A stretch of 64,000 nucleotides of DNA, from assembly GCF_000758665.1 (NCBI RefSeq), contig NZ_CP009285.1:2170001-2234000 (forward strand), given 5' to 3'. The position numbers and the translations under genes are program-made. Positions 27,502 through 36,041 of the stretch are shown here, piece by piece. The notes beneath the pieces are model-generated. The model searched no databases. It was not told the DNA's origin and saw only the letters and a program-made list of their open reading frames with translations. Position 1 is the first letter of the stretch; each line of letters opens with the position of its first letter. This DNA comes from Paenibacillus borealis. Its GTDB lineage: Bacteria; Bacillota; Bacilli; Paenibacillales; Paenibacillaceae.

Positions 27502-27661
27502 CCGCAGAGTCTAGGAGCAAAATGCGTCAGATCGCGCTATGGATCGGAAGATCGCTGCATGGCAACCGTTGGCTTCTATTTTTATAATGAGAGCAGACTT
27601 GGAGTGCAGGTCAACGGATCTGCCGCTGCAAGGTTCATCAAGCTTAAAAGGGAGGCAAATC

Positions 27662-29716
27662 ATGCGAACTGACAGCGAAATTGCCGTACAAGTAGAACTC
27701 AAAGAAGGGGCTCTGGTCCGTATAAATAATGGCCTGCTGGAGCTGGACATTGATCTGGCGACAGGGGAGGCTTCCTGCACCGGCAGGCATTCCTCGGCAG
27801 TGAAGGGAATGCGCAGCGCATACCGCTGGAACGGCCGGGAATATCATACCGGGAGCTATGCCAGCCATCAGCTGAAAGAGCAGAACGAAACTGTTCAGGA
27901 CGGATTCGGCAGAGGCGTACATCTTATGGTCCTGCACGAATCGGCAGAGCTTCCGCAGCTGGAGCAGCATTTCTATATTTATGAGCAGTCTGCATTTGTG
28001 CTGCTGCAGAGCGTAGTAGCAAGCGATACGGGGATCAGGACGAACCGTCTGGCCGTCATTCAATCAGGGGAAGTATCACTGGACGCGGAGTCCGGGCCGG
28101 CGGATGTAAGTGTGCTGCGTGTGCCGTTTGACAATGATAAATGGGTCAGATATACGGTGGAGAAGCCGCCGCTGAAGACGGAGAGCTACGAAGTGGCGGC
28201 ATTGTTCCGGCAGGACAGCCGCCGCGGGATTATCCTCGGGTCCCTCACCCATAAGGTATGGAAGACCGGGATTAAGGTTACAGGCGGGCAGGCCGGAGAA
28301 GTCGGATTGGAGCTGTACGGCGGTGCCGCAGGCGAGATGACCCGCGACTTCCAGCCACACGGTTATGTTAAGGGGACGCGGGTAGAATCGCCGCTGGTCT
28401 GGCTGGGCTTCTATGAGGATTACAGAGAGGGCCTGGAAGCTTACGGACGGGCTAACACCTGGATCGAAGCTCCGCTTCCGTGGACAGGCGGGGTACCGGT
28501 CGGCTGGAACAGCTGGTCCGCCGCGATGAGCAATCTGGATTATAATCTGTACACTTCCACCAGCGATTTCCTGAGACAAGAGGTGCAGCCGCTCGGATTC
28601 CACAATAAGGACACGCTGTACATCAACTTCGACGCATTCTGGGACCAGCTGACAGCGGCCGAAATGGCAGATGCACTGAACCGGGTGAGGAGCAACGGAC
28701 ATAAGCCCGGAACCTATTGGACGCCTTTTGCCTTCTGGGGCAGCCCGGCCCAGTTCGCCAAGGAGGTTGAAGGGACAGACGGTAAGTATACGTATGGCGA
28801 TATCCTTCTGCGCGACAGCGAAGGCGAGGTTCTGCCGGATGTGGACGGCGGTCTGGCCATTGATCCGACACATCCGGGCAGCCTGCTGAGAATGGACTGG
28901 TTCACGGATAAATTCATTGCGGAGGGATTTGAGTATATCAAGCTGGATTTTCTGGCGCATGGTGCGCTGGAGGGTCGGCACTACCATCCGGAGATCACCA
29001 CCGGAATTGCAGCTTATCATTACGGGATGTCGTACCTGCAGCACAAGCTCTCACCGGAAGTCACTGGCCGTCCTTTCTTCATCAACCTGTCTATTGCTCC
29101 GCTGTTCCCGTATGCCTTCGCGCACAGCCGCCGCGTATCCTGCGACGTCTTCGGCACGCTTAAGGATACGGAGTACCTGCTTAACTCGCTGACGCATGGC
29201 TGGTGGATGAATAACACGCTATACCGCTATAACGATCCTGACCATTCGGTGCTGTACAAGAGCTTCAATCAGGAGCCGACCGGCTGGCATGAGGGAAGAA
29301 GCAGGCTGACCGCTTCGGTCATTGCAGGCACGGTGCTGCTGCTGGGCGATGATTTCCGCAAGGAGGAGGCGGCCACACGGGCCAAGGCATGGCTGGGAAA
29401 TAAAGGGATCATGGACGTGGCCCGTCTCGGGAAGACCTTCCGGCCGGTTGAAGGCGATTTGGGCGAGGGCGCTTCCGATATCTTCGTGCTTGAAGCTGCG
29501 GAAGAGCAAGCCTTCTATCTGGCCGTCTTCAACTTCGATAATGCACAGGCTGCGCATAAATCCGTTTCGCTAGGGCGTGCCGGGCTCGATGCCAAGACAG
29601 CTTACAGCGTTCAGGATCTATGGGAAGGTACACGAGGGGAAGTGCCGGATGGGGTGCTCACAGTAACACTGGAACCGGCAGAGTCGAAAATTTACAAGCT
29701 GAGTGTGAAGTCATGA
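27662..29716 (+). CDS. GH36-like alpha-galactosidase (clan GH-D)
   Basis: 684 residues from the ATG at 27662, which has AAGGGAGG just upstream; the longer frame starting at 27539 lacks such a site. An N-terminal beta-sandwich (about 1-270) leads into a barrel with VPVGWNSWSA, then YIKLDFLAHG with probable nucleophile Asp429 and RRVSCDVFG with possible acid/base Asp495, and a C-terminal beta domain. This is the layout of clan GH-D alpha-galactosidases. No signal peptide. It sits between GH110 and GH95, so it probably removes a different alpha-galactosyl linkage from the same imported glycan. Confidence 0.8.
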   Translation: MRTDSEIAVQVELKEGALVRINNGLLELDIDLATGEASCTGRHSSAVKGMRSAYRWNGREYHTGSYASHQLKEQNETVQDGFGRGVHLMVLHESAELPQLEQHFYIYEQSAFVLLQSVVASDTGIRTNRLAVIQSGEVSLDAESGPADVSVLRVPFDNDKWVRYTVEKPPLKTESYEVAALFRQDSRRGIILGSLTHKVWKTGIKVTGGQAGEVGLELYGGAAGEMTRDFQPHGYVKGTRVESPLVWLGFYEDYREGLEAYGRANTWIEAPLPWTGGVPVGWNSWSAAMSNLDYNLYTSTSDFLRQEVQPLGFHNKDTLYINFDAFWDQLTAAEMADALNRVRSNGHKPGTYWTPFAFWGSPAQFAKEVEGTDGKYTYGDILLRDSEGEVLPDVDGGLAIDPTHPGSLLRMDWFTDKFIAEGFEYIKLDFLAHGALEGRHYHPEITTGIAAYHYGMSYLQHKLSPEVTGRPFFINLSIAPLFPYAFAHSRRVSCDVFGTLKDTEYLLNSLTHGWWMNNTLYRYNDPDHSVLYKSFNQEPTGWHEGRSRLTASVIAGTVLLLGDDFRKEEAATRAKAWLGNKGIMDVARLGKTFRPVEGDLGEGASDIFVLEAAEEQAFYLAVFNFDNAQAAHKSVSLGRAGLDAKTAYSVQDLWEGTRGEVPDGVLTVTLEPAESKIYKLSVKS

Positions 29717-29734
29717 CAGACAGGAGAATGAGGG

Positions 29735-32068
29735 ATGAACGACTATAGATTATGGTATTCGGCCCCCGCAGCGGGGTGGGCCCAGGGACTGCCTCTGGGC
29801 AACGGCAGATTAGGAGCCGTTGTAATGGCTGCTCCGCACCGTGAAGTGTGGAGCATGAGCGAGGTCACCTACTGGTCCGGACAGACCGATCCGGCGCCAA
29901 CTTCTGGAGGAGGCAAGGCTGCGCTGGAAGAGATGCGCCAGCATTTCTTCAGCGGGGATTACGAAGGGGGCGACCGTCTTGCCAAGCAGCATCTGCAGCC
30001 GGCGAAGCAGAATTTCGGTACGAACCTCGGATTATGCGAGGTAGTGATAGATTTCGAGGAGCAGAAGCAGGAACAGGTGTCAGGGGAAGCCGGGCACTTC
30101 CGGCGCGAGCTGGATCTGACGAATGCGGTGGCCGGAGCGGTGTATCAGGGCAAGAGCGCGGTGCTGCACCGTGAGGTCTTCGCTTCGCATGCCGGTAATC
30201 TGGTGGCTTCAAGAATTTGGAGCAGCCTGCCTGGCGAAGTGTCCTTTACGCTGAGTCTGGTGAACGGGACGGAGCCGTTCCCAGCGGCAGCTGCGGATGG
30301 CGACAGTCTGGAATTCAGGAGTCAGGCGACAGAACATATACACAGCAACGGCGCTTGCGGGGTCCATGCCAAAGGGTTGGTCAAAGTGGAAATTTCCGGC
30401 GGAACAATTCATAGCGGAAACGGCCGGCTGACAGTCACCGGAGCCGATGAGGCCCGGATATACTTCGCAGTCAGCACCGATTACCGCCGTACAGGTCCGG
30501 AATGGGAATCTGAAAGCCGCAGCACCATTGAGCAGGCGGCAGGCAAAGGCTACGAACAGCTGAGAGAGGAGCATATTGCTGATTACCGCCGGGAGTATGA
30601 CAAGGTGAGTATCCAGCTGGGCCGCTCAGATAAGGCTGATCTTCCTACCGATGAGCGTATTCAATCCCTGGGAAGGGACGGCGTGGAGGATCCGCAGCTG
30701 TTCGCGCTGTTCCTGCAGTACGGGCGTTATCTCACAATCGCCGGCTCCCGGGCGGATTCGCCGCTGCCGCTGCATCTGCAGGGCATCTGGAATGACGGCG
30801 AGGCCTGCCGGATGGGCTGGAGCTGCGATTATCATCTGGATGTCAACACCCAGATGAATTATTATCCTACGGAGATTACGAATCTGGGGGACAGCCATCT
30901 TCCGCTGATGCGCTATATCGAAGAGCTGGCACAGGCGGGAAGACCGACTGCAAACCGGCTGTACGGCAGCGGAGGCTGGGTCGCCCATGTATTCTCCAAT
31001 GTCTGGGGCTTCACACTTCCGGGCTGGGAGACTTCATGGGGACTCAATGTTACGGGCGGATTATGGCTTGCTACACATCTGATCCGGCATTATGAATACA
31101 GCCTGGACCGTGAATTCCTGGAGCAACAGGCTTATCCTGTACTCAAGGAGGCCGCAGCCTTCTACCTGGATTATATGTGCGTCCATCCCGAATACGGCTG
31201 GCTGGTTACCGGCCCGGCCAATTCGCCGGAGAACAGCTTCTATCCCGGTGACCCCGGGGAGGGGGCGCAGCAGTTGTCCATGGGGCCGACGATGGATCAG
31301 ATTCTGGTCCGGGAGCTGTTTGAATTCTGCCTGATGTCGGCAGAGCTGCTGGACAGGGATGAGGATTTCCAGCGGGTACTGCAGGAAGCTATATCTATGC
31401 TTCCGCCGCTTCAGATCGGCAAGAAAGGGCAGCTGCAGGAATGGCTGGAGGATTATGAGGAAGCCCAGCCGGAGCACCGGCATCTGTCCCATATGTTCGC
31501 GCTGTATCCCGGCAACGGGATCACTCCCGGCCGGACACCGGAGCTTAGCGGGGCGGCCAGAGTGACGCTGGAGAACCGTATGCTCCAGAATGAGCTGGAG
31601 GATGTGGAATTCACCGCGGCTTTGTTCGGGCTTGGCTTTGCCAGACTGCATGACGGGGAGAAGGCTTACAAGCATATCTCCCACCTGATTGGCGGCCTGT
31701 GCTTCGATAATCTGTTCACCTATTCCAAATCGGGCATTGCCGGAGCGGAGAGCAATATCTTCGTCATCGACGGGAATTTCGGCGGTACGGCTGTGATTGC
31801 CGAGATGCTGCTGCAAAGCCATGCAGATGAGATTCATCTGCTGCCTGCACTACCTGCGGCCTGGAGCACCGGAGCGGTATCCGGACTGCGGGCCAAGGGC
31901 AATACAGAGGTGGATGCTGTCTGGAATAATGGACAGCTGACGTCAGCCGAGATACGCACCTTCTCTCCGGGAACGGTGACGGTGCGCTGGGGAGAGCAAA
32001 GAACCTCCTTCCAGGCGGAAGCAGGAGGAAGCTACAGATTAGGCAGCCGGCTGGAGCTGTTGCCATAA
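29735..32068 (+). CDS. GH95 alpha-L-fucosidase (or alpha-L-galactosidase)
   Basis: 777 residues, no signal peptide. The GH95 start LPLGNGRLGAVV is clear, as are the (alpha/alpha)6 barrel motifs LHLQGIWND, DYHLDVNTQMNYYPTE, LQEWLEDYEE and HRHLSHMFALYPG, and IDGNFGG near the end. GH95 inverts alpha-1,2-fucosyl bonds; some members prefer L-galactose. The family's two active-site asparagines (N-x-N) are read here as Asp369-Val-Asn371, so the first is replaced. It is the last gene of the operon, 18 bases after the GH36-like gene, and a terminator follows. Confidence 0.9.
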   Translation: MNDYRLWYSAPAAGWAQGLPLGNGRLGAVVMAAPHREVWSMSEVTYWSGQTDPAPTSGGGKAALEEMRQHFFSGDYEGGDRLAKQHLQPAKQNFGTNLGLCEVVIDFEEQKQEQVSGEAGHFRRELDLTNAVAGAVYQGKSAVLHREVFASHAGNLVASRIWSSLPGEVSFTLSLVNGTEPFPAAAADGDSLEFRSQATEHIHSNGACGVHAKGLVKVEISGGTIHSGNGRLTVTGADEARIYFAVSTDYRRTGPEWESESRSTIEQAAGKGYEQLREEHIADYRREYDKVSIQLGRSDKADLPTDERIQSLGRDGVEDPQLFALFLQYGRYLTIAGSRADSPLPLHLQGIWNDGEACRMGWSCDYHLDVNTQMNYYPTEITNLGDSHLPLMRYIEELAQAGRPTANRLYGSGGWVAHVFSNVWGFTLPGWETSWGLNVTGGLWLATHLIRHYEYSLDREFLEQQAYPVLKEAAAFYLDYMCVHPEYGWLVTGPANSPENSFYPGDPGEGAQQLSMGPTMDQILVRELFEFCLMSAELLDRDEDFQRVLQEAISMLPPLQIGKKGQLQEWLEDYEEAQPEHRHLSHMFALYPGNGITPGRTPELSGAARVTLENRMLQNELEDVEFTAALFGLGFARLHDGEKAYKHISHLIGGLCFDNLFTYSKSGIAGAESNIFVIDGNFGGTAVIAEMLLQSHADEIHLLPALPAAWSTGAVSGLRAKGNTEVDAVWNNGQLTSAEIRTFSPGTVTVRWGEQRTSFQAEAGGSYRLGSRLELLP

Positions 32069-32074
32069 TGAAGA

Positions 32075-32099
32075 CGGGGGCGGATTCCGCCCCCTTTTG
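32075..32099 (+). terminator. Terminator of the glycan operon
   Basis: GGGGGCGGA and TCCGCCCCC form a tight GC hairpin followed by TTTT, ending the 11.5-kb operon that starts at 20577. Confidence 0.9.
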
Positions 32100-32280
32100 T
32101 CGTATAAATCAAGATAGCAGCCCTGAGAATGGCTTCCATCGACGATTATAGATCCTGAGCGGTATACTCCTAAATAACGAATGATGCCTGAAAATGCCTT
32201 TCTTTGATCCGGACCTTCGTTGAATGGCGGGAAAAGAATATAATTGGGGTAGAAGCTGGCAGCAAAGAGGAGGAACTCCG

Positions 32281-33819
32281 GTGTACAGTATTTTTCTGGT
32301 AGACGATGAGGCGCTTGAGCTTGAAACGCTGAGAGACTATATACGCTGGGAAGAGATGGGGATCTATGTTGTCGGCACCGCCGGCAACGGCAGGGATGCC
32401 CTGGAGAAGATAGAGGCTATCCGGCCGGACATTGTGCTTACGGATGTGCAGATGCCAATTATGAACGGTATTGACCTTGCCCGGAATCTAAACGAACGTT
32501 ATGACTGGATTCAGGTGATGTTCTTAACCGGGCACGATGAATTCCATTATGTGAAATCCGCCCTCCATGCCGGAGCTGTCGGTTATCTGCTGAAGCCGCT
32601 GGATCTGAATGAAATTGAGAGCGTTATCACCAAAGTGAAGCAGCTCTGCGAGGAATCGCGGATGAAGCTTCGTTCCATAGAGGCTGCCAAAGCCAAGATT
32701 CTCAAGGAGCTTTCCGGTGAAAAAAATACGGAACAGGCTGCCGGACTTGCGCACAGCTTCAGCCTGCTGGCCCGCCAGCCGGAGACAGCCCGTTATGCGC
32801 TGGCCTTATTCAGTGTCGATCCCAAGGAGGCGGAAGGGGAGCAGCAGAGTCTGGAGGAGTGGATGAGCAGATTAACGGCTTATCTGGGCCATTTTTTCAA
32901 GCTGAAGAACCTGGAAACGGTCTTTGTCCCTTATAAGGAAGGGGAGATAGGCGTGTATATGGAAGCTGCGAAGCAGCCGGGCCACTATGCCTGGGAGGAC
33001 CTCGCCGAATCGATCCGCAGGGCGCTGGATTTCACGGTAACCGCTGCAGTCGGCGGGCAGGAGACCGCTCTCCCCAATATCCATGAGCTGTATGAGCAGA
33101 CGCGTGTGATCCTGAATGAGCGTTTCTATGAAGGAGCGGGCAAAGTCATTCATGGCGCAGCGGTGCGTGAGCAGTTCTACAGCGAACATCTCCCGCCGTT
33201 TGAACGCAAGGCATGGTTCGATTTGATTAACCGGCTGGATTTCGAACAGGCTGCACAGCAGCTCCACCGGTATTTCAGGGGACTCGCGGCACTGCGGGTC
33301 AAGCAAAAAAACATTTGCGGCTGGGCCATTGAGCTGACCGGCGAGCTGCTGGAGCTGCACAAGCCTGCCCCTGAAGGCTTCAAGCGCGCGGAGCTGTATC
33401 ATTCCATCTATAATGCGCTGACCCTGCATGAGATTGAGGATTTGATACTGGGTACGGCCGGGACTGCGGTGAGCATGCTGGGTGAACGTTTCATGGACAA
33501 AAATGATAAGCTCGTCCATAAGGTCCGTACCGTAATCGATCAGCAGTATGATATGCCGATTACCATCAACAGCCTGTCGGAGCAGGTGTATTTGTCGCCT
33601 AACTATTTACGGTCCATCTTCAAGGACAAGACCGGCATGACGATTCACGACTATCTGACGCGCACCCGGCTCGGCAAGGCGAAGGAGCTGCTGGCCGACG
33701 GCTCGCTCAGGATTCAGGATATCGCACAGCGTGTCGGCTATGAGAGCACGTCTTATTTCATCTCCCTGTTTGTGAAGAATCTGGGCGTCACTCCGAATGA
33801 GTTCCGCAAGAGTATCTGA
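32281..33819 (+). CDS. Response regulator with AraC output domain (YesN type)
   Basis: 512 residues from a GTG at 32281 with AGGAGG seven bases upstream; an earlier in-frame Met lacks a site. The receiver domain has DDE at 8-10, phospho-acceptor Asp55 (LTDVQMP) and a conserved Lys in GYLLKPLD. A middle region of about 250 residues is of unknown fold. The C-terminal 100 residues are an AraC double helix-turn-helix (INSLSEQVYLSPNYLRSIFK and IQDIAQRVGYESTSYFISLF). No kinase gene is adjacent; the only YesM-type kinase in the window is 10 kb away at 42512. Confidence 0.92.
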   Translation: MYSIFLVDDEALELETLRDYIRWEEMGIYVVGTAGNGRDALEKIEAIRPDIVLTDVQMPIMNGIDLARNLNERYDWIQVMFLTGHDEFHYVKSALHAGAVGYLLKPLDLNEIESVITKVKQLCEESRMKLRSIEAAKAKILKELSGEKNTEQAAGLAHSFSLLARQPETARYALALFSVDPKEAEGEQQSLEEWMSRLTAYLGHFFKLKNLETVFVPYKEGEIGVYMEAAKQPGHYAWEDLAESIRRALDFTVTAAVGGQETALPNIHELYEQTRVILNERFYEGAGKVIHGAAVREQFYSEHLPPFERKAWFDLINRLDFEQAAQQLHRYFRGLAALRVKQKNICGWAIELTGELLELHKPAPEGFKRAELYHSIYNALTLHEIEDLILGTAGTAVSMLGERFMDKNDKLVHKVRTVIDQQYDMPITINSLSEQVYLSPNYLRSIFKDKTGMTIHDYLTRTRLGKAKELLADGSLRIQDIAQRVGYESTSYFISLFVKNLGVTPNEFRKSI

Positions 33820-33901
33820 GGGTAACCAAGAAAGATGATTTGCCTTATGAATTGTAAGAATGCGATATGGACATTTCCCTCCCGGTTTCTACAATTAGCT
33901 T

Positions 33902-33915
33902 AGAAAGCGATTACA
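33902..33915 (+). promoter_or_regulatory. cre-like site upstream of the CBM-SLH pseudogene
   Basis: AGAAAGCGATTACA differs from the AGAAAGCGCTATCA sites at a few positions. It lies 34 bases before the start of the broken gene. Confidence 0.4.
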
Positions 33916-33948
33916 AGAGCTAGTGAGCACACCAAACGGAGGGATGTT

Positions 33949-34592
33949 ATGCTTGGACATTTTATGAAAAAAAGGGTTTCTGCTTCTTATCATCATCTGT
34001 CTGGCAGGGGCCGGCGGCAGCCAGTTCATCAGGCCGGTATACGCCGATGAAGCGAATGCCTATGAAGCTGAGAGGCTGACGGGAATACGTTGAGCGGGAA
34101 CGCATCTATTTCGGACAGCACCGCAGCTTCCGGCGGCATGAAGGTCGGCGGCATGTATCAGGGCAGCTCCCTGCAGTTCAATCATGTAACGGTAGGCGAG
34201 ACAGGGGATTATACCATTACGGTGTACTATATCTCCGGCGATCCGCGCAGCTTCTATGTCAGCAGCAATGGCGGCGCTGAACAGTACTATGAACTGCCGA
34301 AGATGGGATACAGTGGGGACCTACGAGCTTACGCTGCCGCTGAACGAAGGCGGGAATACCATTACTTTTGCCGACGGTAACTGGTATGCGCCCGATATTG
34401 ACCGGATTATCGTGGAGCCGTTGGCGCATACCGGACCGGAGAATCCGGGTCAAGAAGATGACAATCTCGGAACACTGGTCAGCTCGCACAGCTACGGGGC
34501 GATCACGGCCGGGACAGTTCGCCCCTCAAGGGAAGGCTACCCGGGCAGAAGCGGCCCAGGTGATCCATAACCTGCTATTCGCTGTCCAATAA
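33949..34592 (+). pseudogene. Frameshifted gene for a secreted CBM35-like protein with SLH remnant
   Basis: A GGAGGG site and ATG at 33949 open a gene broken by at least four shifts. Skipping one G after the A7 run near 33976 restores a signal peptide (RFLLLIIICLAGAGG). A base is missing near 34084, before LSGNASISDS. A further shift near 34315 rejoins VGTYELTLPLNEGG and WYAPDIDRIIVEPL. The last, near 34518, restores GQFAPQGKATRAEAAQVIHN, the end of an SLH repeat. The middle reads as a CBM6/CBM35-type sugar-binding module (YEAE..., GGMKVGGMYQGS). No catalytic domain is left between the module and the SLH tail. Clearly a decayed surface protein of the same regulon. Confidence 0.8.
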
Positions 34593-34610
34593 GCTGTACG
34601 CTAACGTAAC

Positions 34611-34652
34611 AGGAGAGTCCCGCAGCCATGAACGGCTGGCCGAGACTCTCCT
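34611..34652 (+). terminator. Hairpin after the CBM-SLH pseudogene
   Basis: AGGAGAGTC pairs with GAGACTCTCCT around a loop that itself contains GCAGCC/GGCTGG. The T run is weak (GTTTGG), so termination is likely but not certain. Confidence 0.65.
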
Positions 34653-34775
34653 GTTTGGCACGCCGGGGGCAAAAGAAAATAAAGTTGTAGACTGGCGATG
34701 CCATTAATAAGATAGCAGGCAGATTCGTTGAAGATTAATTGTCATTCGAAAAATCGAAGCATTCTTTCGATTGGC

Positions 34776-36041
34776 TTAGAGCATGTTCTTATACACTACT
34801 GCGTTTTTCATAATGAACCGAATATTGTTTACATCCGACAGAATAGCCAGATCCTTAACCGGATTACCCCTGATCATGAGCAAATCCGCAAACGAGCCTT
34901 CCTCCAGAACCCCGATTTTGCCCTCTGGATAGGGATTCTGATAGGTGGATAACTTAAGAAGCTCATGCGCATTTCCTGTCGCCGCGACGAGGCCGCGATA
35001 ACTGCCGAACCGCGCTTTGTATAAGCGGAAATCGTCAAGCTGGATTTCTGCGGCTTTATCGGTATTGCCGAAGGCGTCGGTTCCATACAGAATGGGCAGG
35101 TTGTATTTGTTGATCAATTCGGTCGAAATTCTTTCGCCCCTGCGAAAATCTTCAATGAGCTTAATAACGGATTTCGGCAGCCCTTCCAGCGGATACTCCC
35201 TTCCCAATTGCGGGCCTGGGGTGATCCAAATGCCCTGACCGGCAACGATTCTGGCAGTTTCTTCATCGAGCATCGTGGCGTGCTCGAAGCACTTTACACC
35301 CGCATTGGCCGCGCGGCGCATGGACTGCGGCGTATACAGATGCGCCATGACATAGGTGCCGTAGTCGGCGGCTGCGCAGACGGCGGCCTTCATTTCTTCC
35401 AAACTGAACTGTACGGTTGGAAGAGGATCGTAAGCGGAGCTGAATCCTCCTCCCGCCATCAGCTTTATTTGGGACGCTCCCAAAAACAACTGTTCCCTTA
35501 CTGCACGAATCACTTCGTCCACACCGTCGGCAATGACCGATAGCTTGCTGTTCAAATCGGCGGAGGCATATATTCTATCGGTGATTCGTTCTTCTGCATG
35601 ATTCGCCCGAATATCGCCATGTCCGCTGGTCTGCGAGATCATGGAGTTGGAAGGCAGGATCCTGGGGCCTTCAAGATAACCGTTGTCGATGTTTTTCTTC
35701 AAGCCGAAGGTGATGCCGCCCGCGTCGCGCACGGTTGTAAAGCCGCGAAGCAGCATTTCCCTGGCAAATCGGACCGAACGGACCGCTTTCTCGTCAATAC
35801 GCCAGCCGTCCGACAGAGAGTCGCCGGTAATGGATAAATGCACATGCGCATCGGTCAAGCCCGGTATGACGGTATGGTTTCCCGCATCGTACACCGCTGC
35901 AAATCCGCTTTCCGGAATCGATCCGCTGACGATGTCCCTGACCAGATTGTGCTCGATGACAATGTTCACTTTCTCCTGCAATTCGGCGTGTCTGCCGTCA
36001 AACACATTGGCATTTTTAATTAGAACCTTCAAGGCTTTCAC
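34776..36041 (-). CDS. Metal-dependent amidohydrolase (prolidase/imidazolonepropionase-like)
   Basis: 421 residues from a GTG at 36041 that overlaps the LanC-like stop by four bases; a TTG at 36032 has a better-placed GAGGTGA and may be used instead. Metal ligands of the amidohydrolase superfamily are all visible: His66 and His68 (DAHVHLS), Lys193 (QIKLMAGGG), His234 (MAHLYTP), His254 (FEHATML) and Asp322 (YGTDAFG). Relatives in this branch cleave Xaa-Pro, Xaa-Arg/Lys or other dipeptides and N-acyl amino acids. No signal peptide. It is the last gene of the importer operon and likely hydrolyses the imported or LanC-processed compound. Substrate unknown. Confidence 0.85.
   Translation of the reverse strand: MKALKVLIKNANVFDGRHAELQEKVNIVIEHNLVRDIVSGSIPESGFAAVYDAGNHTVIPGLTDAHVHLSITGDSLSDGWRIDEKAVRSVRFAREMLLRGFTTVRDAGGITFGLKKNIDNGYLEGPRILPSNSMISQTSGHGDIRANHAEERITDRIYASADLNSKLSVIADGVDEVIRAVREQLFLGASQIKLMAGGGFSSAYDPLPTVQFSLEEMKAAVCAAADYGTYVMAHLYTPQSMRRAANAGVKCFEHATMLDEETARIVAGQGIWITPGPQLGREYPLEGLPKSVIKLIEDFRRGERISTELINKYNLPILYGTDAFGNTDKAAEIQLDDFRLYKARFGSYRGLVAATGNAHELLKLSTYQNPYPEGKIGVLEEGSFADLLMIRGNPVKDLAILSDVNNIRFIMKNAVVYKNML

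Noticed and set aside
27539..27661. Longer N-terminus for the GH36-like protein
   Set aside because: No ribosome site; the sequence is atypical, while AAGGGAGG precedes the ATG at 27662.
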